Source of the DNA: Pseudomonadota bacterium
GTDB lineage: Bacteria; Pseudomonadota; Gammaproteobacteria; Acidithiobacillales; Acidithiobacillaceae
Assembly: GCA_021840785.1 (NCBI GenBank)
Contig: JAKBXD010000034.1
Location: forward strand, 1 to 14,330
Direction: 5' to 3'
Length of the DNA: 14,330 bases
In this document: piece by piece, positions 1-6,088 of the stretch
Layout of the letters: every line of letters begins with the position of its first letter
Numbering within the stretch: position 1 is the first letter of the stretch
Position numbers and translations under genes: made by a program
The notes under the pieces: generated by a model
The model's database searches: none
What the model was told of the DNA's origin: nothing
Seen by the model: only the letters and a program-made list of their open reading frames with translations

Positions 1-380
1 CGGTAACCTATAGCGGCAAAACCGTGCATGTGGTCGCGGCAGCCGTCCTTCCGGGGTTTCCATTCCCCAGCTTTGAAATTCATGACGTCAAAAATCCGAC
101 CCTGGATATCCCCGCAGGCGCCACCGTGGATATCACCTTCATCAACACCAACAAGGGATTTGGTCATAGTTTAGACATTACCAAGAAGGGACCGCCTTAT
201 GCAGTTATGCCGGTCATCAACCCCATTATCGCAGGTACGGGATTTAGTCCGGTTCCCAAGAGTGGGGGGTTCGGATACACGGACTTCACCTGGCGCCCGG
301 CAGCGGGCACATACTACTACGTGTGCCAGATCCCTGGTCATGCGGCAACGGGCATGTTTGGCAAGATCGTTGTAAAATAA
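1..380 (+). CDS. rus: Rusticyanin, C-terminal part (5' end outside window)
   Basis: Type 1 blue copper protein of the periplasm that carries electrons from outer-membrane cytochrome c to downstream carriers during aerobic Fe(II) oxidation in Acidithiobacillus. Reading starts in phase at base 3 (VTYSGKTVHVV) and runs 125 codons to a TAA at 378-380; the signal peptide and the first part of the mature protein are missing. The copper ligands are all visible: His in GFGHS (165-167), then Cys, His and Met in the C-x4-H-x4-M block VCQIPGHAATGM (324-326, 339-341, 354-356). I recognise the family with confidence from the PGFPFPSFE, GPPYAVMPV and PGHAATGMFGKIVVK stretches. Small differences from the textbook A. 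ferrooxidans protein (for instance SLDI where SFDI is usual) suggest another species or a second rus paralogue. In A. ferrooxidans rus closes the cyc2-cyc1-cox-rus operon, and the terminator directly after this gene fits a last-gene position. Confidence 0.95.
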   Translation, partial: VTYSGKTVHVVAAAVLPGFPFPSFEIHDVKNPTLDIPAGATVDITFINTNKGFGHSLDITKKGPPYAVMPVINPIIAGTGFSPVPKSGGFGYTDFTWRPAAGTYYYVCQIPGHAATGMFGKIVVK

Positions 381-446
381 GACAGCGTTCGCGGGTCCGC
401 CTATTCCGAATTTTCTATGCTACAAATCTCTAGTTTAGACGATCAG

Positions 447-468
447 CCCGGCTTCGCCGGGTTTTTTT
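447..468 (+). terminator. Rho-independent terminator of rus
   Basis: A 6-bp perfect GC stem (CCCGGC at 447-452, GCCGGG at 456-461) with a TTC loop is followed by seven T residues (462-468). It lies 66 bases after the rusticyanin stop and would end the rus transcript. Confidence 0.9.
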
Positions 469-766
469 ATCGCCCTTTTACCGGCGAAAGTGCTTTACTC
501 GGTGATAGTGCCGTGCAGCCGACCCTTTGTAACCCCCGTAGTATCGTCTAGCGAGCACGGTAATTTACCCTTAAAGACGATGCTTGCGGTCATGAAAGCC
601 CTGGGTATTGAGCTAACACTAAGGTGCAGGCATAGCCATTTCCCGTGAGTCGGCAAGGGCATGGGGCAAGGTTGTCGCAAAGGCCGTCAGCAGAGGGCCT
701 GATCCCAATGGCTCCAGGCCCGCCGTTGTCAGTGGCTGACGGCTTGGCATCCTCCAACGCCTTCCA
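469..766. other. Gene-poor stretch between rus terminator and primase-like gene
   Basis: Apart from the antitoxin-like stub, nothing convincing is seen. A 43-codon minus-strand frame (619-750) has its ATG directly abutting a GGAGG with no spacer. Two imperfect inverted repeats (722-743, and a GGGCCT/AGGCCC pair near 696-722) could form hairpins after the primase-like gene but lack a T-run, so no terminator is called. This stretch should contain the left junction of the mobile region if rusticyanin is outside it. Confidence 0.5.
550..648 (+). pseudogene. 3' stub of an XRE/HTH-type antitoxin gene
   Basis: The plus frame reads SEHGNLPLKTMLAVMKALG followed by IELTLR and stops at TGA 646-648. This resembles the last helices of XRE-type addiction-module antidotes (HigA / HI1420-like), where a GNPSLKTL-x-AVLKALG-x-x-L block closes the DNA-binding domain. 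The frame stays open leftwards to about 439, but the residues before 550 do not look like an HTH and there is no start codon with a ribosome site, so only the C-terminal end seems to survive. No toxin partner is visible. The stub may mark an old recombination junction between the rus region and the mobile region. The match is from memory of the family pattern over about 30 residues, so it is tentative. Confidence 0.35.
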
Positions 767-2050
767 TCACCGTCTTCTGCCAGGGGTGTGCGTGGCTGGA
801 GATGCTTGGTGGGTAGGTTCCCGTGGGTGAGCGGGTCGCAGAATCTGCGGCACGATGACGGGCAGGCTCGGGCCGGGTTCCAGGCCCATGCCCCGGCGCC
901 GGTCATCGATGCGTTGCGGAAATTGCTGCGCGGCGAGATCCAGGACGTTGTTCCAGTCGCCCTCGATGCGGGGCGTGCGAATCTCCACGGCCATTTCCTT
1001 GCGCGTGAGTTGCATGCGGCGTTGCAGCCGCCCGGCAGCCTCCAGGCCGGCGGGGTCCGGATCTGCGAAAACCATCAGCCTGCTGCAGCTCTGTGGCGGC
1101 GTATAACCACCCAGAATGCGGTCCGGGCGATCGTCGATCGTTCTCCCGCCCATATTACCGCTGTTGACCGTGGCATGGACGGCAACGCCATTATGCAGGA
1201 AAGAGGCGGCAAGCGCGGTCTCGATGCCCTCGCCGACCCCCAGCACGCCATCGGCCGTCATTGGGCGGAGTACGATGTGCAAGGGCACCTTGCGAACGAT
1301 GGGCGTGGTGAGTTTGCGTGGGTCCAGCAAGACATCGGGCCGCTCCGGATCCGGCAGCATGAGCTTGCCGCTGCCATCCGGCTGCAGCCAGGTCCGATGC
1401 AGGGCCAGGACCTGGTGGTTGGGGCCCCGGCATACGGCGATCAGGGCGGGGAACGAACCGATCTGCTGGGGCTTGCCGTCCTTCCCCTGGATCCAGTAGC
1501 ACAGGTCAGATATCGCGCGGAGGTCCTGAGCGTCGGCAATCAAGCCAAAGGGAATGTGCCGATTTTCGAAGTACGCCATGGCCTGCGGACACTCGCGCAA
1601 AGGCAAGGTTTGCCGCCAGAGATTGGTGACCGTCTTGCGCGCGCGTTCCGTGGCTTCCTTTGGGTCCTTCTCACTCCAGGAAGACTTTGCCGAAGTTTTG
1701 GCAGATTGGGCAGGTGCTGCGCGCTGCGCCGGAGCGAGATCGTAATCCACTGGCAGGGTGCCGAGCACACGTGCCACTTCTTCCATGGCGTGCTTGAAGT
1801 TCCAGCCATGGACGTGTTCCAGAAGAGAGCAGCCGTCTCCCCTCAGTAGCTCGCCCCCGCCCTGGGAGCAGTAGAAGGTGCCGCCCTTTTCCTTGGGATC
1901 GAAGCGAAAGCGGTCCGTGCCTCCGCAACCCGGGCAGGGACCATGGCGATTACACAGACATTTGGGGTCGATCCCCAGGCGGGGCAGGACATCGAGCCAG
2001 CGGTCTTTCACGGCCCATTTGGTTTCGGTCATCCATGCGGGTGTCGGCAT
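767..2050 (-). CDS. Toprim / zinc-ribbon primase-like protein
   Basis: Predicted 427-aa plasmid/phage-type primase, which would make RNA primers for plasmid or transferred-strand DNA synthesis. The start at 2050 is chosen because a GAGGAGGAA site lies just upstream; an in-frame GTG at 2080 is less likely. The N-terminal third has the P4/TraC-like zinc ribbon (HGPCPGCGGTDRFRFD, then FYCSQGG). The middle carries a Toprim fold: VGEGIETALAA provides the conserved Glu, and VFADPDPAG the DxD metal site. The tail is basic and Pro-rich. In the ribbon the expected fourth Cys of the C-x2-C pair is Gly (CSQGG for CSQCG); a Cys ten residues later (RGDGC) might substitute. It is the last gene of the long minus-strand run, 33 bases after the coiled-coil gene. 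No helicase domain is fused, unlike full P4 alpha protein. Family assignment is firm; exact role in transfer or replication is inferred. Confidence 0.85.
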   Translation of the reverse strand: MPTPAWMTETKWAVKDRWLDVLPRLGIDPKCLCNRHGPCPGCGGTDRFRFDPKEKGGTFYCSQGGGELLRGDGCSLLEHVHGWNFKHAMEEVARVLGTLPVDYDLAPAQRAAPAQSAKTSAKSSWSEKDPKEATERARKTVTNLWRQTLPLRECPQAMAYFENRHIPFGLIADAQDLRAISDLCYWIQGKDGKPQQIGSFPALIAVCRGPNHQVLALHRTWLQPDGSGKLMLPDPERPDVLLDPRKLTTPIVRKVPLHIVLRPMTADGVLGVGEGIETALAASFLHNGVAVHATVNSGNMGGRTIDDRPDRILGGYTPPQSCSRLMVFADPDPAGLEAAGRLQRRMQLTRKEMAVEIRTPRIEGDWNNVLDLAAQQFPQRIDDRRRGMGLEPGPSLPVIVPQILRPAHPREPTHQASPATHTPGRRR

Positions 2051-2083
2051 GATAGGGTTCCTCCTCGCGCAGTTGACCATTTC

Positions 2084-2650
2084 CTATGCGGGGAGATGGT
2101 CGTGCCCCCGATCAATTTTTTCCGCGATATCAATGACAACGTTGTACAGCCCGTCAATGGCTTTCTGATTGCCTTGCAACTTCTCTTTGATATCGGCGAG
2201 TTCGGCAGATTGCCGGTTTCCCATCGTCTCCAATCGGCCCGTGCGTTCCTCCATCGACTGGATTTTTTTCATCCACTCCGGGCTCTCCGCTGCGGCCTGG
2301 AGCGCCTCAACCGGTGCCTCGATGGCCTTGATAGTGTCGGCCAGGCGATCGAGGCTATCGCTGCCGGTGACTTCCCGTATTTTCTGTGGGAGCTGGTCCA
2401 GTGCCGCTTGATACTGCCGCACGCCCTTTTCGTGAAGCTTCTCCAGGATGCCGATGATGGCCTGGCTGATTTCGCCGGTAATCGTCAGCACGCCACGCAA
2501 GCGCTCATCCAGCGTGGCCAATACCGCTGTCTGAATCTCGGTTTTCTTCTCGATCTCCTGTAAGCGGCGCATGGTGGCCGTCAGGCCGGATGCGGTTTGC
2601 TGATCGGGTGCCGCGGCGGTCCGGTGTAATACTGCGGATGGGTTACTCAT
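2084..2650 (-). CDS. Soluble coiled-coil protein, unknown function
   Basis: The product is 188 aa, starting MSNPSAVLHR; the start at 2650 has a GGAGG seven bases upstream, while the frame's extension further upstream is a shadow of the neighbouring gene. No family is recognised. From about residue 24 the chain is heptad-rich, Leu/Ile/Glu/Lys helix (MRRLQEIEKKTEIQ, then EERTGRLETMGNRQSAELAD and the final VVIDIAEKIDRG), with a short break near 93-101 and around 123-126 (ESPEW). There is no signal peptide and no membrane segment. It sits 11 bases behind the tail-anchored coiled-coil gene and 33 bases before the primase-like gene, so it is almost certainly co-transcribed with the ParM-like gene. 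A scaffold or adaptor partner for the neighbouring coiled-coil membrane protein is a reasonable guess, nothing more. Confidence 0.85.
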   Translation of the reverse strand: MSNPSAVLHRTAAAPDQQTASGLTATMRRLQEIEKKTEIQTAVLATLDERLRGVLTITGEISQAIIGILEKLHEKGVRQYQAALDQLPQKIREVTGSDSLDRLADTIKAIEAPVEALQAAAESPEWMKKIQSMEERTGRLETMGNRQSAELADIKEKLQGNQKAIDGLYNVVIDIAEKIDRGHDHLPA

Positions 2651-2661
2651 GGAATCCTCCG

Positions 2662-3189
2662 TCAATGACCATGGATCTGAAGGAAATACATCAGAAACAC
2701 CCCTCCCAAAGCGGCAATGCCGCTGCCCAGGAGCGCGCCCAGGAATACCCTGCCGGTCACCCCCTGGGTGGTCTGGGTGTGCTGGTTCTGCGCCTGGGTG
2801 AGATGCTCCAGGCGCACCTTGATTTCCTCCGCCAGCACCTGAAACTGACGCACGGATTTCGCCGCCTCGGGGAGATCCCGCTGGAGGTGGTTTATCTCCT
2901 CTTTGAGCTGGTTCAGTTTGGTGTCCAGCGCGTTGGCGTGGGCGACGGCTTTCCCCAGGGATTCCAGGAGCGTTTTGAGCGGGTCGGCGTCGGTATCGCC
3001 CAGTTGCTGGAGTACCTTTTCCACGGCGTGCGCGGCCTCTTGCAATCGCCGAACGAAATCCTCCTTCAGGAGCCGGTGGTGCAGGAGCCGCTCTTCCCGA
3101 TCGATCTCGAAGAGGCCGCGAACATGCTGCTGCAACGCATCCGCCAGGCCGGGCAGGGTGGTGGACTCCTGAGGGCTGAGATCGCTCAT
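2662..3189 (-). CDS. Tail-anchored coiled-coil membrane protein, unknown function
   Basis: The product is 175 aa, starting MSDLSPQEST at 3189, where the ATG overlaps the stop of the actin-like gene as ATGA, implying translational coupling. Residues about 15-140 are charged, helical and heptad-like (LHHRLLKEDFVRRLQEAAHAV; LNQLKEEINHLQ), without Cys. Residues about 147-170 form one hydrophobic, Gly-rich membrane helix (VFLGALLGSGIAALGGVFLM), leaving only a few residues after it. Such a topology puts a long coiled coil in the cytoplasm, anchored by its C-terminus. No named family is recognised. Being locked behind a ParM-like gene suggests a membrane-side partner of the filament or of the conjugation machine; this is inference from position. 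Mobilisation accessory proteins can look similar, but no motif here proves that. Confidence 0.85.
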   Translation of the reverse strand: MSDLSPQESTTLPGLADALQQHVRGLFEIDREERLLHHRLLKEDFVRRLQEAAHAVEKVLQQLGDTDADPLKTLLESLGKAVAHANALDTKLNQLKEEINHLQRDLPEAAKSVRQFQVLAEEIKVRLEHLTQAQNQHTQTTQGVTGRVFLGALLGSGIAALGGVFLMYFLQIHGH

Positions 3190-4169
3190 GGGTTCTGCGC
3201 CTCCAGCAGCGCATGCCAGGCGTCGGCATTGGCAAAGACCGGATCGACATGCGCCCGGGCATGGGGCCAGGGGAGAGCGTCTGCGAACAGATACGCCCCG
3301 CCACCGATCAGGATCACCGCCGCGCAATCCGCCAAGGTGCGGGCCTGCTGTTCGACGCCATGGGTCATGCTGGCGGCAATGGCCTGGATGGCCTTGGCCC
3401 GCGCCTGGTCCACGATGTCCACCGCGACCGCCTGACCATAGAGTTTGATAGACTTTTGGTGGATGAGGGCATTCTGGGCCACGTTGCGGGTCAGTCGCTG
3501 GCCGGTGGCATCCTCGACGGCTCCCTGGAACCGGTCGATTGCGGCCGCCACCCCGAGATCCGGCAAGGTGCCGCAGCGTGTGAAATCGACGCGCCCTTGC
3601 TGCACCACTGTGATGTCCGTGGTCCGCGAGCCGATATCCACGACCGCCACCGGCGCGTCCTCTTCGTCCCCGATGTCGGCGCTCATGGCGACGACCAGGG
3701 ACTGGGGCAGGATGTGCACTACCTGGGGTATGGGCAGATCCACGGGACCGTTGATGGTGCGCAGGTGCACCGGCGTCAGGTGGTTTTTACGCTTGGCGGC
3801 AATACGCCCCTCGTTGGGTGTGCCATTGGCGCGAAAATAGTCTCTCAGAGGAAGCCCTACGGCCAGGGCGAAAGGTGCCCGTGCCCCGGCGTGGTGCAAG
3901 GCATGGGCGACCAGCACCCGATTCAGGGGAGACACCGCATAATCCGAAAAGCGGGTGTCTTCCGCCTGGAGCGACTCGCCCACCGTAAAGGTGGCACCTT
4001 CCGTCTCATAAACGGCGCTTTCTTCCGCCGTGGTGCCCAATCCCGCTTGATACCAGTCTCCGGATTGTGCCCGGGAGGACAAGGTGTGGCGGAACCAGTG
4101 GTCGGGATCTCCATGCAAAATTTTGATGTCGCCAAAGCCGTCATCGCAGGAAAACAAGGTTATGCTCAT
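3186..4169 (-). CDS. parM: ParM/StbA-type actin-like ATPase
   Basis: A 327-aa protein of the actin/Hsp70 ATPase fold, of the usual length for plasmid-segregation actins. The nucleotide motifs are in order: phosphate-1 CDDGFGDIK (residues 8-16), phosphate-2 VVDIGSRTTDI (176-186) and the adenosine motif ILIGGGAYLF (286-295). Known ParM proteins polymerise with ATP and push plasmid copies apart when bound by the adaptor ParR on a centromere. The gene starts three bases after the stop of a ribbon-helix-helix-like gene, the candidate ParR, and its own stop overlaps the start of the tail-anchored coiled-coil gene. It is embedded behind the conjugation gene traK, not next to a replication gene, which is odd for a simple partition locus. 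Fold assignment is firm. Whether it segregates DNA or serves the secretion machine is open, and the symbol is by similarity only. Confidence 0.9.
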   Translation of the reverse strand: MSITLFSCDDGFGDIKILHGDPDHWFRHTLSSRAQSGDWYQAGLGTTAEESAVYETEGATFTVGESLQAEDTRFSDYAVSPLNRVLVAHALHHAGARAPFALAVGLPLRDYFRANGTPNEGRIAAKRKNHLTPVHLRTINGPVDLPIPQVVHILPQSLVVAMSADIGDEEDAPVAVVDIGSRTTDITVVQQGRVDFTRCGTLPDLGVAAAIDRFQGAVEDATGQRLTRNVAQNALIHQKSIKLYGQAVAVDIVDQARAKAIQAIAASMTHGVEQQARTLADCAAVILIGGGAYLFADALPWPHARAHVDPVFANADAWHALLEAQNP

Positions 4170-4172
4170 GGG

Positions 4173-4787
4173 TTAATCCTCTTGGTTGGATGGGGTCTGA
4201 TTCTGGAGGCCGGACCCGAGCAAACGCTGTAGTTCGCGAGCCTTGTCAATTTTACTTCTGAGGCTTTCGGATGACTCCGAGGTCTTTTTTTGCTGGGTCC
4301 TGCTGGAGGTTGCCGACGGAGTTTGCTGCGGTAATGACGCGGGATCCGAATTCCTGACCGCTGGATTCCCCGTAGCTTCGTCAGTGGCGGATGCCAGCCC
4401 ATTCCGTTCCGGAGGTGGCGGTGCCGGCTGGATGGCGGGGGACGCCAGGAACGGTTTTTCAACCAAGTCCTTCGATGTCGACCCGCCGATGATGGATCCA
4501 GCCAATGGCCGGAGAACCGGTTGCGTCTGGTCCGCCGGGGTCGGGAGCAGCGGGACTTCCAGGCAACGGCTATCGCAGAGGACGCGAGTGAGGATGGCGC
4601 GGACTTCCTCGTCACTTTCCTGGATGGCCAGCAGGAACGGTTGCCGGAGCAGCAGGTCAAGCAGTCCGGTTTTCATGAATTGCTGGGTGGGTTGGGATCG
4701 CTCTTTGCCGCGGCACTCCAGTTCCCGGATGGCCCGTTTCAGGTGGGTGTCTGTGATGCGCAGCGTCAGGCGATTATCCAGGCTCAT
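4173..4787 (-). CDS. Ribbon-helix-helix-like protein, candidate ParR adaptor
   Basis: The product is 204 aa. The start at 4787 overlaps the traK/icmT stop as ATGA and has AGGGGGAAAGG upstream. The first 50 residues have the pattern of a ribbon-helix-helix DNA-binding domain: a short strand (NRLTLRIT), a helix (THLKRAIRELECRG) and a second helix (TQQFMKTGLLDLLLRQP). Residues about 80-170 are Pro/Ser/Thr/Gln-rich and probably unstructured, ending in a charged helix (LRSKIDKARELQRLLGSGL). This layout, a DNA-binding N-terminus, a linker and a C-terminal helix, is that of ParR-type adaptors whose tail binds ParM filaments, and the next gene three bases on is ParM-like. No direct sequence match to a named ParR is recognised; the call rests on pattern and position. 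The order (adaptor before ATPase) is reversed compared with plasmid R1. Confidence 0.6.
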   Translation of the reverse strand: MSLDNRLTLRITDTHLKRAIRELECRGKERSQPTQQFMKTGLLDLLLRQPFLLAIQESDEEVRAILTRVLCDSRCLEVPLLPTPADQTQPVLRPLAGSIIGGSTSKDLVEKPFLASPAIQPAPPPPERNGLASATDEATGNPAVRNSDPASLPQQTPSATSSRTQQKKTSESSESLRSKIDKARELQRLLGSGLQNQTPSNQED

Positions 4788-5044
4788 CCTTTCCCCCTGG
4801 GACGCAGATTCCCAACGATGAAGCGGACGATTCGCCGCCCCGCGGCCTGAGCGCCATAGCCGAAGTGGCGCAGGACGAATAAAGCCGTAATGGTGGTCAG
4901 GCCGATCCAGAAGGTGATTTCGTGCGGGGGAAAGAGCATCAGCAGGATCGGCCAGAAGCCGTTGCCGTCGAGCTGCCAGAGCTTGGGATCCTGTGAAGCG
5001 AAGCGCCAGAAGTTGGCTATCTCGTCGCTGTCTTCGTCCAGCAT
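4784..5044 (-). CDS. traK: IcmT/TraK family type IVB secretion/conjugation protein
   Basis: A small 86-aa inner-membrane protein, the same size as Legionella IcmT and IncI TraK. The family pattern is visible: an N-terminal WRFAS/F-x-D-like lead (FWRFASQDPKLWQLDG), the hydrophobic FWPILLMLFPP, a membrane helix ITFWIGLTTITALFVL, then the conserved RHFGY and a basic amphipathic tail (RRIVRFIVGNLRPRGKG). IcmT belongs to the Dot/Icm (type IVB) machine and TraK is its counterpart in R64-type conjugation; its exact function is poorly known. A G-run (GGGGGG) six bases before the ATG is the likely ribosome site. It normally follows traJ directly; here five genes lie between. Its stop overlaps the start of the ParR-like gene, tying the conjugation and partition-like genes into one transcript. 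Confidence 0.8.
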   Translation of the reverse strand: MLDEDSDEIANFWRFASQDPKLWQLDGNGFWPILLMLFPPHEITFWIGLTTITALFVLRHFGYGAQAAGRRIVRFIVGNLRPRGKG

Positions 5045-5089
5045 GTCATACCCCCCTGCATCCGATGGTCAGCAGGGTTATAGGGCGTT

Positions 5090-5149
5090 GTCGGACGGTC
5101 TTACGGAATGGGGTCTAGTCGGACGTCCCGTCTGACGGCAGGTCCGACG
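5090..5149. repeat. Four GTCNGACG iterons before traK-parRM; candidate centromere/operator
   Basis: The odd palindrome GTCNGAC followed by G occurs at 5090 (GTCGGACG), 5118 (GTCGGACG), 5130 (GTCTGACG) and 5142 (GTCCGACG). The last three start exactly 12 bp apart; the first is 28 bp further off. They fill the gap between the exported nuclease gene and traK. Tandem repeats of about 11-12 bp are typical binding arrays of ribbon-helix-helix adaptors such as ParR, and a candidate of that kind is the second gene downstream. The 5118-5136 pair can also fold into an 8-bp hairpin with one wobble, so a role in attenuation is an alternative. Confidence 0.5.
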
Positions 5150-5190
5150 CGATGAGAAGGTAGCCCGCGAGGAAAACGGCGTGCATTGCG

Positions 5191-5898
5191 TTACTGGTAT
5201 CCACCATGATGGCTGCGCGTCTGGTCCGGTTGGGGGCCCACATATTGTTTGTAGGCGGCAATCCAGTTGGTGGCGATGTCATGCTGGGCGGTGGCCAGGC
5301 TGATTTGGCCATGACAGACCAGCGCATGCAGGCGGTTTTCCAGCTTGTCCTTGGTGTAGCTTCCCCAGCCGCCGATGACATGATGCGGTTCCGGCCAGAG
5401 GTTCCGGGGGGAATCCGGGGAGCCGCCGATTTCCAGACTGATGAGATGATCCTCCTCATAATCCCGTAACCGGTGATCGGTATAACCGTATTGCCTGATG
5501 CCCTCGCGCTTCAGTTTTTCCGTGTAATCCTCGGGAGGACGAATGGACTTGGTATAGCCGCCGCGCCGGCAAATGGTTTCGCGGATATTCGCCTGGGTCA
5601 CCGCCGGGTTGAGGGCACCCGGGGTCAGCCTGGGATTAGGCTCCGCCTCTGATAGAGGGAACGCCACGGCATAGCGGCCTTCCGCCGCGACCCCGCCGGC
5701 ATTGGTCCGCTCGCCCTGGTTGCGCTGATCCAGGTGCCTTTCCACTTCATGTGCGGCCACCCCGCCGGCCGCATAGGCAGCGGCATGTTCGATGATGTGG
5801 CCGAACAGCCCGGCGTTCGCGTTGGTCATCGTGCCAGCCATGACGATGAACGAAAAAGCGATGCGGGCGAGAACGTTTTTACCGCAAGCGGGTAACAT
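5191..5898 (-). CDS. Exported HNH-like nuclease family protein
   Basis: Start at 5898 gives 235 aa with a clear signal peptide (basic LPACGKNVLAR, hydrophobic IAFSFIVMAG, cleavage after NANA). An AAGGAG lies 13 bases before this ATG, rather far; an in-frame ATG at 6012 overlaps the stop of a 22-codon frame and would add 38 residues before the signal. The mature part has a Gly/Ala helix, then ICRRGGYTKSIRPPEDYTEKLKR and the block YEEDHLISLEIGGSPDSPRNLWPEP, ending in KDKLENRLHALVC and ATNWIAAYKQYVG. The DH-x3-LxxGG-x-x-x-x-x-NLWPE pattern is that of a widespread exported family annotated as HNH (His-Me finger) endonuclease-like; His in EDH would be the general base and Asn the metal-side residue. 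Two Cys (ICRR, LVCHG) could form a disulfide. It stands between traJ and traK genes; a role at the cell surface or periplasm during DNA transfer, or as an effector, is inference. Confidence 0.7.
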   Translation of the reverse strand: MLPACGKNVLARIAFSFIVMAGTMTNANAGLFGHIIEHAAAYAAGGVAAHEVERHLDQRNQGERTNAGGVAAEGRYAVAFPLSEAEPNPRLTPGALNPAVTQANIRETICRRGGYTKSIRPPEDYTEKLKREGIRQYGYTDHRLRDYEEDHLISLEIGGSPDSPRNLWPEPHHVIGGWGSYTKDKLENRLHALVCHGQISLATAQHDIATNWIAAYKQYVGPQPDQTRSHHGGYQ

Positions 5899-6008
5899 GG
5901 CGAGAAAGATGCTCCTTATGAAGGCTTGGGTGGTTGGTTTGCTGCCGTGACAGCGCTTTTCGGTAGGGACAGGACAAAGGGTAGCCGCTCGCCACGGCGG
6001 CAGACCGA

Positions 6009-6077
6009 TCATGTGCCAGCGCCCTCGATCACCTGAATGACCGGATCGGGACAGCGCTCGGTTTCAAAATCTTTCAT
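6009..6077 (-). CDS. Possible 22-aa leader or small protein
   Basis: A short frame starts ATGAAAGATTTTGAAACC at 6077 and encodes MKDFETERCPDPVIQ plus seven further residues, ending at TGA 6009-6011. It has a good ribosome site (AAAGGA, seven bases before ATG) and its stop overlaps an ATG (6012) in frame with the exported nuclease gene as ATGA. It follows the glycine-zipper lipoprotein gene by 11 bases. It may be a real small protein, a translational leader for the nuclease, or chance. No family is recognised. Confidence 0.35.
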   Translation of the reverse strand: MKDFETERCPDPVIQVIEGAGT

Positions 6078-6088
6078 GCACAGGTCCT

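Noticed and set aside
722..743. Inverted repeat (GTCAG-TGG-CTGAC with outer GCC/GGC) as terminator of the minus-strand run
   Set aside because: Bulged stem and no T-run on either side; not called as a terminator.
619..750. A 43-codon minus-strand frame after the primase-like gene (MPSRQPLTTAGLEPLGSGPL and on)
   Set aside because: The GGAGG directly abuts the ATG with no spacer, there is no known family, and it overlaps the end of the antitoxin-like stub.
788..1849. A 353-codon plus-strand frame opposite the primase-like gene
   Set aside because: It is the antisense of a gene with recognisable zinc-ribbon and Toprim motifs; its own translation shows no family features.
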